From Belnapia sp. F-4-1 (lineage in GTDB: Bacteria > Pseudomonadota > Alphaproteobacteria > Acetobacterales > Acetobacteraceae), in NCBI RefSeq assembly GCF_000802185.1, contig NZ_KN676113.1:1942819-2006818 (forward strand): a DNA stretch of 64,000 nucleotides, written 5' to 3'. This document shows, in pieces, positions 1-8,939 of the stretch. Position numbers and translations under genes: made by a program. The first letter of the stretch is position 1, and each line of letters starts with the position of its first letter. Below the pieces are notes generated by a model that saw only the letters and a program-made list of their open reading frames with translations, did not search any database and had not been told where the DNA came from.

Positions 1-180
1 CGTCGTCCGCACCCCTGCCTGGCGATGCTGGTTGGCCTGCGGGAGCGGCGATGGCGCCGCAATTCGTGTAATTTAGTTAAGTTATTTTTCATCTAAAGCC
101 TGCGCAGCCCGCCGGATTGGAACGGCGGCAGCCGCGGGCTCCAGGGTTCCCCGGCCGAAAAGCAGGGGGGAACAGGCCGG

Positions 181-1599
181 GTGCTGATCTCGGATGCGGG
201 GCCGCGCGCCCATCGCCGCCAATTCGTCATCTCCAGGCAGCCCTTCCTGCCGGACGAGGATTGGACCTCGACGGCCATCTCCAATGAATTCCACCTGTCC
301 TACCAGCGGGACCTGCCCGTGCAGGTCCTGGAGCAGGGTGGCCGGGGCTTGATGCTGCTCGGCTCTGCGGTCGCCCTGGCGCTCGAGGCGGGACCGGACG
401 ACCTGGCAGGGCGCTTCGCCCGGATCGAATGGCCCTATCTTTATCCGGATCCGAGCGCGCTACTGCCCATCCATTACGGCGAGACGTCTGACGGGCCGCT
501 CGTCACCTCGAGCCCGAGCCTTGCCGCCCAGCTCGGCGGCGGCGGCGTCACCCCCCGCGAGATCGCCTGGGCGGGGCTGAACTGGACCCCGCCTCCTGCC
601 ACTGCGGTCGCGGGCATCGCCCGGCTGATGCGGGACCAGCGCCTCGCCATCCCCACCGCGACGGCGGAGCGCGTGGACCGCCCGATCCGTCCAGCCGCCT
701 CGGTCACGGCCGCCCGGGACGGCATGGCCGCGGATCTGACGACGCTCGCCGGCACGCTCAAGGACGGCACCGGCACCACCTACCTGGCCCTGACCGCGGG
801 GCTCGATTCCCGCACCCTCCTCGCCAGCCTGCTCGCCGCCGGCACGCGCTTCGAATGCGTGACGCAGAGCTTCGACGGCGTGAAGCCGGCGGATATCGAG
901 ATCGCCGGCCGCATCAGCCGCCACCTCGGCGTCCGGCACCATGTCATCGGCCCCGAGGCCTTCGACGAGGCGCCGCTGCGCCTCTGGCGCGAGCATGGGC
1001 TCGAAAGCTACAGCGACGCCGACGATGCGCATCTGATCCCGCAGAACCAGTACCGCTTCCTCGGCGCCGACGACCTGCTGGTCCGTGGCGGATGCTTCGA
1101 ATTCGGTCGCCGCTTCTACGCCTCGCGCTTCACCGGCCTCGATTTCGGCAATGCGACCGGCATGTCGCTCTGGTCCCGGTTCGAGGCCGTGGCGCCGCAT
1201 CCGCCGACCGTGGCGGCGCTCGATGCCTGGCTGGACTGGCGCCGCCGCCATGACGATGGCCTCGACCTGGTCGACTCCTTCTACCTCGACCAGCGCGCCG
1301 GCGGCTGGCTCTCCGCGGTCGAGCACGGGCTGGACATGCTGCCTGGCCGCTCGCTCCCCGCGGCGAATTGCAGCCGCATCCTGTCGGCCCTGATCACGCC
1401 GCCCGAGGCGGACCGGTCGGATGGCCGGTTGCAGCACGACGTCATCCGCCTGCTAGAGCCGGGGCTGCTGCGCTTTCCCGTCAATCCGGTGAGCCTCGGC
1501 GACCGGGCGGTCCGCCTGCTGCACCGGACCCGCGCCGGCATCAGGCGGCGCATCAAGCGGGTGCTGCCGGAGGCGATGGTCCGGCGGCTGCGGCGGTAA
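181..1599 (+). CDS. Asparagine synthase-like protein (PP-loop ATPase)
   Basis: A 472-residue protein with a PP-loop-like motif, LTAGLDSRTLLASL, near residue 200. This resembles the SGG-x-DS ATP-pyrophosphatase signature of the asparagine synthase C-terminal domain. The N-terminal 180 residues lack the catalytic N-terminal Cys of a class II glutamine amidotransferase, so a full AsnB activity is unlikely. The C-terminus is rich in Arg and Lys. Known relatives form amides or modify peptides and glycans; the substrate here cannot be told. The GTG start has no clear ribosome site. An AT-rich stretch at about 66-102, just upstream, could hold the promoter. Positions 1-180 show no convincing gene. 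Confidence 0.65.
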   Translation: MLISDAGPRAHRRQFVISRQPFLPDEDWTSTAISNEFHLSYQRDLPVQVLEQGGRGLMLLGSAVALALEAGPDDLAGRFARIEWPYLYPDPSALLPIHYGETSDGPLVTSSPSLAAQLGGGGVTPREIAWAGLNWTPPPATAVAGIARLMRDQRLAIPTATAERVDRPIRPAASVTAARDGMAADLTTLAGTLKDGTGTTYLALTAGLDSRTLLASLLAAGTRFECVTQSFDGVKPADIEIAGRISRHLGVRHHVIGPEAFDEAPLRLWREHGLESYSDADDAHLIPQNQYRFLGADDLLVRGGCFEFGRRFYASRFTGLDFGNATGMSLWSRFEAVAPHPPTVAALDAWLDWRRRHDDGLDLVDSFYLDQRAGGWLSAVEHGLDMLPGRSLPAANCSRILSALITPPEADRSDGRLQHDVIRLLEPGLLRFPVNPVSLGDRAVRLLHRTRAGIRRRIKRVLPEAMVRRLRR

Positions 1600-1714
1600 T
1601 CCGCAACGCCGCACCGGTGCCGGGGCAGCCAGCCTGCCACCGGTGGGGGCTTCCCCGGAACGGCGCCCGGCCTTATTGATCCTGCAATCAATCATCCATT
1701 CCGGGAGCAACGTC

Positions 1715-2686
1715 ATGACCCTGCTCACCCGCCGCGCCGCTTTCGGCGCCGCCGCCCTGCTCGCCGCCCCGCACCTGGCCCGCGCCGCCGACACCCAGCT
1801 CGCCATCGCCACCGGCACCACGGGCGGCGTCTACTACCCGCTCGGCGGCGGGCTGGCGAACATCCTCTCCCGCACCATCCCGGGGATGAGCGCGACCGTC
1901 GAGGTCACCGGCGGCTCCGTCGCCAACAACCAGCTGCTTGGCGCCGGCCGCGTCGGCCTCATCTTCTCCCAGGTCGATGCCAGCGTGGATGCGGTGAACG
2001 GGCAGGACCGCTTCCGCGGCCGCCCGGTCAAGGTCCGCGCCATCGCCGTGATCTACACCAACCGCATGCAGGTGGTGACGACAACCGCCACCGGCATCCA
2101 GAGCCTCGCCGACATGAAGGGCAAGCGCATCTCCACCGGCGCCCCCGGCTCGGCGACCGAGGTGATGGCCTTCCGCCTCATCGAGGCCGCCGGCCTCGAC
2201 CGCGACAAGGACTTCCGCGCCCGCGAGCGCCTGTCGCCGGCCGAGAGCACCAATGCGGTGAAGGACGGCAAGATCGACGCCTATTTCTTCGTCTCCGGCG
2301 TGCCGACCAGCGCGGTGACCGACCTCGCCGCCTCGCCCGGCGTCACCCTGCGGCTGATCGACCATGCCGACCTGGTGCCGAAGGTCACCGCCAAGCACGG
2401 CCCGGTCTACTTCCCGGAGGTGATCCCGTCCGGCACCTATCCCGGCCAGACCGCGGACAACCAGCAGATGTCGGTGGCGAACATCCTCGCCGTGCTCGAC
2501 ACCATGCCGGACGAGCAGGTGACGAAGATCCTGGAGAGCACCTGGAACGGCCGGGCGGAACTCGCCCAGGTCCATGCCGAGGGGCGGGGCTTCACGCTCG
2601 AGCGGCAGAAGACGGCGGCGGCCGGCGTGCCCTGGCACCCGGCGGCCGAGGCCTTCTGGAAGAAGCAGGGCGCGACGCTGGCCTGA
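1715..2686 (+). CDS. TAXI family TRAP transporter solute-binding protein
   Basis: A periplasmic substrate-binding protein of 323 residues. It starts with a Tat-like or Sec signal (TRRAAFGAAALLAAP, then ARA). Mature-region motifs are typical of the TAXI family: IATGTTGGVYYPLGGGLAN, VTGGSVANNQLL and STGAPGSATEVMAF. TAXI proteins feed fused TRAP permeases (DctQM type) with small organic acids or amino acids. No permease gene is adjacent, so this is an orphan binding protein that must use a permease encoded elsewhere. The ATG at 1715 is preceded by GGGAG, which fits translation start; an upstream in-frame ATG would place extra residues before the signal peptide. Confidence 0.85.
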   Translation: MTLLTRRAAFGAAALLAAPHLARAADTQLAIATGTTGGVYYPLGGGLANILSRTIPGMSATVEVTGGSVANNQLLGAGRVGLIFSQVDASVDAVNGQDRFRGRPVKVRAIAVIYTNRMQVVTTTATGIQSLADMKGKRISTGAPGSATEVMAFRLIEAAGLDRDKDFRARERLSPAESTNAVKDGKIDAYFFVSGVPTSAVTDLAASPGVTLRLIDHADLVPKVTAKHGPVYFPEVIPSGTYPGQTADNQQMSVANILAVLDTMPDEQVTKILESTWNGRAELAQVHAEGRGFTLERQKTAAAGVPWHPAAEAFWKKQGATLA

Positions 2687-2692
2687 GCGGCG

Positions 2693-4207
2693 CTACCGGC
2701 CCCGGGCGAGGATCCTGCCGAAATCGCCGTCCAGCGCGGCGAGGGCGGCATCGACCCGGGCCTGGCGCTCGGCGATCCAGCCCTCCTGCGCCGTCAGCCT
2801 GTCGCCGGCGGCGCGCAGCATCCGCGCCATCTCCGCCGGCTGCGGCCCGCCGCTCGTCGCCCGGTTGCGGATGATGGCCGCCGGGTCGAGTGCGGCGTGG
2901 AATTCGGCCTCGCTCATCGGTAGCTCGCCCTCCGGCAGGCGCATCCCGCGCAGCGTTTCCGCATAGATCCGCCGCGCCTCCGCATAGGGGAAGTCGGCCG
3001 GGCGGATGTCATGCGCCTTGGCATGGTCCACCACCTCGGAGGCGAAGTGGTGGCCGACGCGGAAGGGCAGGCGGTATCGCCGCATCAGCACATCCGCCAC
3101 CTCCTGCGAGGCGGTCCAGTCGCTGTTCAGCTCCTCCAGCGCCCGCTCCGGGTTGAGGACCAGGGCATGCAGGATGCGGTCCCAGCGCTCCAGCAGGCTC
3201 ACCGTGGCGGCGATCAGCGCCATGTTGTCGGCGGTGACCTTGGGGTCGTTCATCCCGGGCGGGATGTTGTGCGCCTGCAAGGCGCGGCCCATGCCGAGCG
3301 TCACCACCGTCGAGGCCTGCCGCCGCGCATCGTTCAGCAGGCCCGGATTGCGCTTCTGCGGCATGGCGCTCGAGACATAGGTGTTGCCGCCGCCTTCCTC
3401 GAGCAGGATCCAGGGGCGCGGCTGGGCATACTGCGTCATCACATCGGCGATGTAGGCGCCGGCATGGAGCGCGATGCCGGTGGCGATGGCGCCGATCTCG
3501 ACCGGCAGGTCGGTGGCGGCGATCTGCGCCGCGTCATAGGCGTTGTCCACCTTGTCCGGGAAGCCGAGGTAGCGTGCCATCCGGTCGCGGTTCAGCGGCC
3601 AGCTCGTGCCGTTCAGCACCGTCGTGCCCATGGGGGAGAGGTCGAGCCGGGCATAGGCCTCGCGCAGCCGCTGCGCGTCGCGGTCGAGTCCGGCGACATG
3701 GCCGAGCAGGTAATGGCCATAGCTGTTGGGCTGGGCGGCGACGCCGTTGGTGTAGTTGGGCACCACGGTGGCGGCGTGCCGCTCCGCGACGCGCAGCATC
3801 GAATCCGTGGTGCGGCGAAGCTGCCCGGCCAGGCGCAGCAGCCCGTCGCGCAACATGGCGGCGCGGACCGTCGCCAGCATGTCCTGGCTCGACCGTCCGG
3901 CATGCAGCAGCGTGGCCTCGACGCCCGCGGCCTCGATCAGCAACGGCTCGAAGGTGATGACGAGGTTGGGGCGCTGCCCGCCCGGCCGGTTGCCGGCCTG
4001 GAGCACGGCATCGAGCCCGGCGGCGATCCGCGGCGCGAGCGCCGGGTCCAGCAGCCCTTCCTCCGAATTGATGACGGTGCTGGCCTTGTTGATCGCGCCG
4101 AGCCAGAAGAATTCGTCGCGCCGCGGCGCCGGTTGCGCGGCCAGCGGCGGCGCCAGGCCAGCCATCATCATCACCATCCCGATCATGGCCAGGATACCGC
4201 GCGGCAT
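2693..4207 (-). CDS. Exported lyase of the argininosuccinate lyase/fumarase superfamily
   Basis: A 504-residue protein with a hydrophobic N-terminal signal (ILAMIGMVMMMAGLAPPLAA, residues 4-23). The body has the class II fumarase/aspartase fold, including the signature loop SSAMPQKRNPG that carries the catalytic Ser. Motifs such as NSYGHYLLGH and LNGTSWPLNRDR resemble argininosuccinate lyase-like proteins. True ArgH is cytoplasmic and lacks a signal, so this is probably a periplasmic beta-elimination enzyme on a different succinyl or carboxy substrate. The start at 4207 is chosen because GGGGGAGG lies six bases upstream and the signal peptide then begins at once. It converges on the TAXI gene with a gap of 6 bases. 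Confidence 0.75.
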   Translation of the reverse strand: MPRGILAMIGMVMMMAGLAPPLAAQPAPRRDEFFWLGAINKASTVINSEEGLLDPALAPRIAAGLDAVLQAGNRPGGQRPNLVITFEPLLIEAAGVEATLLHAGRSSQDMLATVRAAMLRDGLLRLAGQLRRTTDSMLRVAERHAATVVPNYTNGVAAQPNSYGHYLLGHVAGLDRDAQRLREAYARLDLSPMGTTVLNGTSWPLNRDRMARYLGFPDKVDNAYDAAQIAATDLPVEIGAIATGIALHAGAYIADVMTQYAQPRPWILLEEGGGNTYVSSAMPQKRNPGLLNDARRQASTVVTLGMGRALQAHNIPPGMNDPKVTADNMALIAATVSLLERWDRILHALVLNPERALEELNSDWTASQEVADVLMRRYRLPFRVGHHFASEVVDHAKAHDIRPADFPYAEARRIYAETLRGMRLPEGELPMSEAEFHAALDPAAIIRNRATSGGPQPAEMARMLRAAGDRLTAQEGWIAERQARVDAALAALDGDFGRILARGR

Positions 4208-4261
4208 GGCCTGCCTCCCCCGATGCATCGAGTGCAAGGCTAGGGCCGGAGGCGGCGAGGG

Positions 4262-4897
4262 TCAGCCCCCTTCGGCCATGCGCCGCATCGCCGCGGCGGT
4301 GGCGCGGTCGCGCGGGTCAGCGCTGGCGGCCAGGCCCGCCATCGCGCCGTCCCGGTCGGGAGCGGCGCGGTTCTGGCTGAGCTTCCGCTTGCCGGTCAGC
4401 CGCTCGATCCGCAGCACGAAGCCGACGATCCCCTTCAGCTGGCCGGCGACGAAGGCCTCCGGCGCCTCGCCGACCGACCACGGGCGTGGCTGGGCCGCCT
4501 CCTTCTCCTCGGTCAGCCGGCTGACGATGCCGTGCAGCCGCGCCGCATCCTCGATGATCTCGGCCGTCCCCTCGGCATGGACCGCCTCGTAATTCCAGGT
4601 CGGCACCACCCGGTGATGCTCGGCCTTGGACGGATACCAATTGGGCGAGACATAGGCCTCCGCCCCACGGAAGACGGCGATGGCCCGCCCCGCCGCGCGC
4701 AGCGCCGCCACATGCGGGTTGGCCCGCGCCAAGTGGCCGATCAGCTCGCCTCGCTCGGCATCCAGCGTCAGCGGCAGATGCGTGATGTCAGGCACGCCCT
4801 CCTCGCCGTTCGAGACGAGCAGCGCCAGCCGCGCCTCGCGGATCAGGCCATGCAGGATCTCCGGGCGGTCCTCCCGGAAGGCGGCGGGGTTGTACAT
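4262..4897 (-). CDS. FMN-binding negative transcriptional regulator, PaiB family
   Basis: A 211-residue protein beginning MYNPAAFREDRPEILHGLI, the typical PaiB start. The split-barrel flavin-binding core is visible (LALLVSNGEEGVPDITHLPL, then SPNWYPSKAEHHRVVPTWNYE), and the C-terminal helix ends near RKLSQNR, which is highly conserved in the family. Bacillus PaiB was described as a repressor of sporulation and degradative enzymes, but many members are probably flavin or heme-binding proteins of unknown role. The frame is open much further upstream, but homology starts at this ATG. Confidence 0.88.
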   Translation of the reverse strand: MYNPAAFREDRPEILHGLIREARLALLVSNGEEGVPDITHLPLTLDAERGELIGHLARANPHVAALRAAGRAIAVFRGAEAYVSPNWYPSKAEHHRVVPTWNYEAVHAEGTAEIIEDAARLHGIVSRLTEEKEAAQPRPWSVGEAPEAFVAGQLKGIVGFVLRIERLTGKRKLSQNRAAPDRDGAMAGLAASADPRDRATAAAMRRMAEGG

Positions 4898-4949
4898 GAG
4901 GCGAGCATGCCCGCACCCACCCCACCGCGTCCAATGCAGGAGGCGCGGA

Positions 4950-5129
4950 TCAGCGCTGCTTGTCGTCCGCCGTCTCGGCGGCGGCGCTCTCGGTCCTGGC
5001 CCGATCGTCGTTCGGCCGGCCCCCGGGCGAGCCGCCCGCCTCCTCGATCTCCTCCGGCTTCGCCGCCCCGCGGGACATCTCCTCCTCGCTCCACGGCTTC
5101 TCGCCCGTTCCCTTCTTCTCTTCCGGCAT
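4950..5129 (-). CDS. Small acidic, low-complexity protein of unknown function
   Basis: A 59-codon frame (MPEEKKGTGEKPWSEEE at the start, ending TADDKQR). It is dominated by Glu, Asp, Lys, Gly and Pro with no hydrophobic core, so the product is probably disordered. A strong ribosome site, GGAGGAGA, lies 5 bases before the ATG, and there is a clean TGA stop. That ribosome site and the charged, non-random composition argue for a real gene. It sits 52 bases upstream of the PaiB-like gene on the same strand and could be co-transcribed. Function unknown. Confidence 0.6.
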   Translation of the reverse strand: MPEEKKGTGEKPWSEEEMSRGAAKPEEIEEAGGSPGGRPNDDRARTESAAAETADDKQR

Positions 5130-5227
5130 CTCGCATCTCCTCCGTATCGAGTATCCAGCGCGGCCCGGGCGCCACGGTTCCGCCGCTGCCGCGTTGGGGC
5201 GCCGGCTGCCCGATGGAAGACGCGCCC

Positions 5228-6298
5228 ATGCTGAGCAATCTCCTGGCTGGAGGGCGGGAACTGCCGCTCTGGCTCTCCCTCCTGGTCCCTTTCGTCCTGG
5301 CCCCCGCGCTGGCGCTGGCGGCGCTCCGCCTCGTCCATGCGCTGCTGGACCGCGTGCTGGCCGGCAGTCATGCCCGCCTCCTGCGTCGCATTCTGGCCGA
5401 TGGCCGCGGCGCCGTGCGGGCCGCCATCGCCCTGCTGGCGGTCTTGGCGGCGCTCCCCGCCGTCGACCTGCCGACCGCCGCCGAGCAGGCCGCCAGCCGC
5501 GCCGCCACCCTCGGCCTGGTGGTGGCGATCGGCTGGGCGTTGACCCGCAAGGTCGCCGCCGCCTTCGACGCCTATCTCGAGGGCGAGTTGGGCGAGAATG
5601 CCGACTGGCTGCAGCGCCGCCGCCGCACCCAGCTGATCGTCTTCCGCCGCCTTGCCGTCTCGGCCGGCATCACCCTGACCGCCGGCCTGGTGCTGACCGC
5701 GATCCCTGCCGTCCGCGCCGTCGGCCTCAGCCTCTTCGCCTCGGCCGGCGTCGCCGGCATCGTTGCGGGCCTCGCGGCGCGGCCGGCCGTCTCCAACCTC
5801 ATCGCCGGCATCCAGATCGCGCTGACCCAGCCGATCCGCCTCGGCGATGCCGTGCTGGTCGAGGGCGAATGGGGCCATGTGGCGGAGATCACCGCCACCT
5901 ACGTGACCATCGCCACCTGGGACCAACGTTCCCTCGTCGTCCCCATCGGCTACTTCACCGAGCGGCCGATCCGCAACTGGACCAAGACCAGCGCGCAGCT
6001 GCTCGACACCGTCTTCGTCCATGTGGACTACACCGTGCCCGTCGCCGCGCTGCGCGCCGAGGCGCAGCGCATCGTCGAGGCGAGCCCGCTCTGGGACCGG
6101 CGCGTCTTCGCCGTGCAGGTGACCGACCTGAAGGAGCGCAGCATCGAGATCCGCGTGCTGATGAGCGCCGCCAATTCCGGCGCAATGTTCGACCTGCGCT
6201 GCTTGATGCGCGAGCAGCTCATCGCCTTCCTCGCCGAGAAGTATCCGCGTGCGCTGCCCCAGGCGCGGCTTTCCGTCTCCGGCCTGCAGGCTGCCTGA
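5228..6298 (+). CDS. Mechanosensitive ion channel family protein (MscS type)
   Basis: A 356-residue inner-membrane protein. Four hydrophobic segments lie in the N-terminal half, followed by the MscS pore-lining helix and beta-domain (LFASAGVAGIVAGLAARPAV, then SNLIAGIQIALTQPIRLGDAV). MscS channels release solutes during osmotic downshock. The motif VVPIGYFTERPIRNWTK fits the small soluble-domain subfamily also seen in plant and slow-gating homologues. The ATG at 5228 is preceded by GGAAGA at suitable spacing; an ATG at 5213 is the alternative. A weak stem (6301-6319) follows the stop, without a T run. Confidence 0.88.
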   Translation: MLSNLLAGGRELPLWLSLLVPFVLAPALALAALRLVHALLDRVLAGSHARLLRRILADGRGAVRAAIALLAVLAALPAVDLPTAAEQAASRAATLGLVVAIGWALTRKVAAAFDAYLEGELGENADWLQRRRRTQLIVFRRLAVSAGITLTAGLVLTAIPAVRAVGLSLFASAGVAGIVAGLAARPAVSNLIAGIQIALTQPIRLGDAVLVEGEWGHVAEITATYVTIATWDQRSLVVPIGYFTERPIRNWTKTSAQLLDTVFVHVDYTVPVAALRAEAQRIVEASPLWDRRVFAVQVTDLKERSIEIRVLMSAANSGAMFDLRCLMREQLIAFLAEKYPRALPQARLSVSGLQAA

Positions 6299-6325
6299 CC
6301 GTCGCCCGCATGCGGCGACGCGGTC

Positions 6326-6559
6326 GGCATCGGCCGGCTCGACCTGGTCGAGAACCGCTTCGTTGGGATGAAGTCGCGCGGCTGCTACGAGACGCCGGGC
6401 GGCACCATCCTGTGGCAGGCCCACCGGGCGATGGAGAGCATCACCCTCGACCGCGAGGCGACGCACCTCAAGGATAGCCTGATGCCCCGCTATGCCGAGA
6501 TCGTCTATAACGGCTTCTGGTTCAGCCCGGAGCGGCGGATGATCCAGGCCATGGCGGAT
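6326..6559 (+). pseudogene. argG fragment: Inverted partial duplicate of argG
   Basis: These 234 bases match the interior of the intact argG gene (7810-8043, opposite strand) with only one difference that I can see: GTC here against ATC there, changing Ile to Val. The copied codons run from [12 protein letters not shown] to RRMIQAMAD. The fragment has neither the start, the ATP-binding SGGLDTS motif, nor the C-terminus, so it cannot make a working synthase. It ends abruptly and runs into TGA two codons later. Near identity means a recent event. Confidence 0.9.
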
Positions 6560-6561
6560 AG

Positions 6562-6714
6562 GTGACGGAGGGTATGGGCGCGATCGCCGGTCTCGCCGGG
6601 GAGAATCGCGAGGTGGCGGGAAGCGTGCTGAGCGCCTCGGGCGACCTCTCGCGGCAGGCGGCGGCGATGCGGGAGGAGCTCGGGCGCTTCCTCGCCGCGG
6701 TGAAGGCGGCCTGA
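6562..6714 (+). pseudogene. 3' remnant of a methyl-accepting chemotaxis protein gene
   Basis: Fifty codons ending in TGA encode [20 protein letters not shown] followed by SVLSASGDLSRQAAAMREEL and GRFLAAVKAA. This is the pattern of the distal end of a chemoreceptor signalling domain: alternating small residues in the coiled coil, then LSRQA...LR.EL..FL. No upstream part of a receptor gene is present, because the argG fragment abuts it directly. There is no start codon with a ribosome site, so this is a decayed gene end. Confidence 0.6.
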
Positions 6715-6718
6715 GCCG

Positions 6719-6793
6719 CTACTCCACCCGGATGCCAGCCTGCGCGACGATCTGCTTCACCACCGCCCGCTCCGGTGCGGACGGGCCGAGTGG
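6719..6793 (-). pseudogene. Possible 3' remnant of a tripartite tricarboxylate (Bug/TctC-type) binding-protein gene
   Basis: On the minus strand, about 24 codons read GPSAPERAVVKQIVAQAGIR followed by VE and a TAG stop. Many TctC/Bug binding proteins end in a similar string (..VV..AGI..E). It lies directly after the stop of the potassium channel gene and has no start of its own. The match is short, so this is a suggestion only. Confidence 0.3.
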
Positions 6794-7582
6794 TCAGCCC
6801 CCGCCCTCGTCCGGAATGTTGAGCAGGATGCCGCAGGCCTTGCAGTGGACCGCATCCGGCTCATGCCGCTGCAGGCCGCAATCCGGGCAGGAGAAGCGCA
6901 CCTTGTTCGGCCGGAACAGCGTCTGCGCCAGCCGGAGGAACAGGGTGACGCCCGCCAGCATGATCACCACCGAGAGCAGCCGCCCGACCGGCCCCTGCAG
7001 GGTGATGTCGCCGAAGCCCGTCGTCGTCAGGGCGGTGACGGTGAAGTAGAGCGCATCCGAATAGTTGGTGATGTGCGGGTTGCCGCGGTGCTGCGTCTCG
7101 AAGACCACGCCGGTCATGACGAAGATGAAGACGCCGAGCTGCGCCGCCGCCAGCGCCGCTTCCTCGTTCTGGCGGAAGAAGGGCAGGTCGCTGCGGAGCG
7201 AGGCGATCAGCCGGACCGAATGCAGCAGCCGCAGCGTCCGCAGCACCCGAAGGAACCCCAGCGCGCCGTGCAGCAACGGCGCGAGCAGCAGGGAAAGGAT
7301 GCCGAGCAGGTCGGCCAGTTCCAGCGGTTGCACCATGGCTCGCCAGGGCCGGGCGCTGGCGCCGATCCGCGCAGCGAACTCGGCCAGCAGAACGAGGCCA
7401 AGCCCGACATCCACCGCCAGCACCGGCGTGCTGAGCGGCAGAAAGGAAGCCGTGACGATCCAGCCGATGCTGAGCAGGTCGAGGCCGAGCAGGGCATAGC
7501 GGAAGCGCCGGGCCTCCGGCACCTCCGCCCGGTAGAGCCTCCGCAGCACGACCCGGAGCCGATCGCGCCGCGGCCACCGCAT
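6794..7582 (-). CDS. Six-helix potassium channel-like ion transporter with C-terminal zinc ribbon
   Basis: A 262-residue membrane protein with the layout of voltage-gated-like channels. There are helices near residues 28-50 and 55-75, an S4-like segment rich in Arg (FLRVLRTLRLLHSVRLIASLR, around 110-130), a further helix, a pore loop with the filter TALTTTGFGDI, and an S6 helix. The filter TTTGFGD is a common variant of TVGYGD. After S6 the chain ends in CPDCGLQRHEPDAVHCKACG, a four-Cys zinc-ribbon pattern. The gene starts 2 bases after the argG stop, so it is probably translated from the argG message. Confidence 0.82.
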   Translation of the reverse strand: MRWPRRDRLRVVLRRLYRAEVPEARRFRYALLGLDLLSIGWIVTASFLPLSTPVLAVDVGLGLVLLAEFAARIGASARPWRAMVQPLELADLLGILSLLLAPLLHGALGFLRVLRTLRLLHSVRLIASLRSDLPFFRQNEEAALAAAQLGVFIFVMTGVVFETQHRGNPHITNYSDALYFTVTALTTTGFGDITLQGPVGRLLSVVIMLAGVTLFLRLAQTLFRPNKVRFSCPDCGLQRHEPDAVHCKACGILLNIPDEGGG

Positions 7583-7584
7583 GG

Positions 7585-8820
<1,236 letters not shown>

Positions 8821-8939
8821 GGTCCTGGTCCTGACGGGGCTGGAGGTGGCCGGAGCGGGCCAGATGCCCCGTTTGCCGCGCGAGGACAAGGGCTTGGCCG
8901 GCGGCTTTCCTTTTCGCCGCCGTTGCGCCACCGTGCCGC

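Noticed and set aside
1-180. End of an upstream gene at the left edge
   Set aside because: Short open frames end at about 72-99, but none shows a recognisable protein end.
1600-1714. Repeated CACCGGTG-type palindromes as a terminator or operator
   Set aside because: The palindromes are short, GC-rich and of the kind expected by chance at this base composition.
6299-6325. Stem GTCGCC...GGCGAC after the MscS gene as a terminator
   Set aside because: Only six base pairs with no T run; too weak to call.
6719-6796. Read-through of the potassium channel TGA into a longer C-terminal extension
   Set aside because: The downstream in-frame codons resemble the end of a different protein and there is no selenocysteine-type hairpin evident. 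A remnant gene end is simpler.
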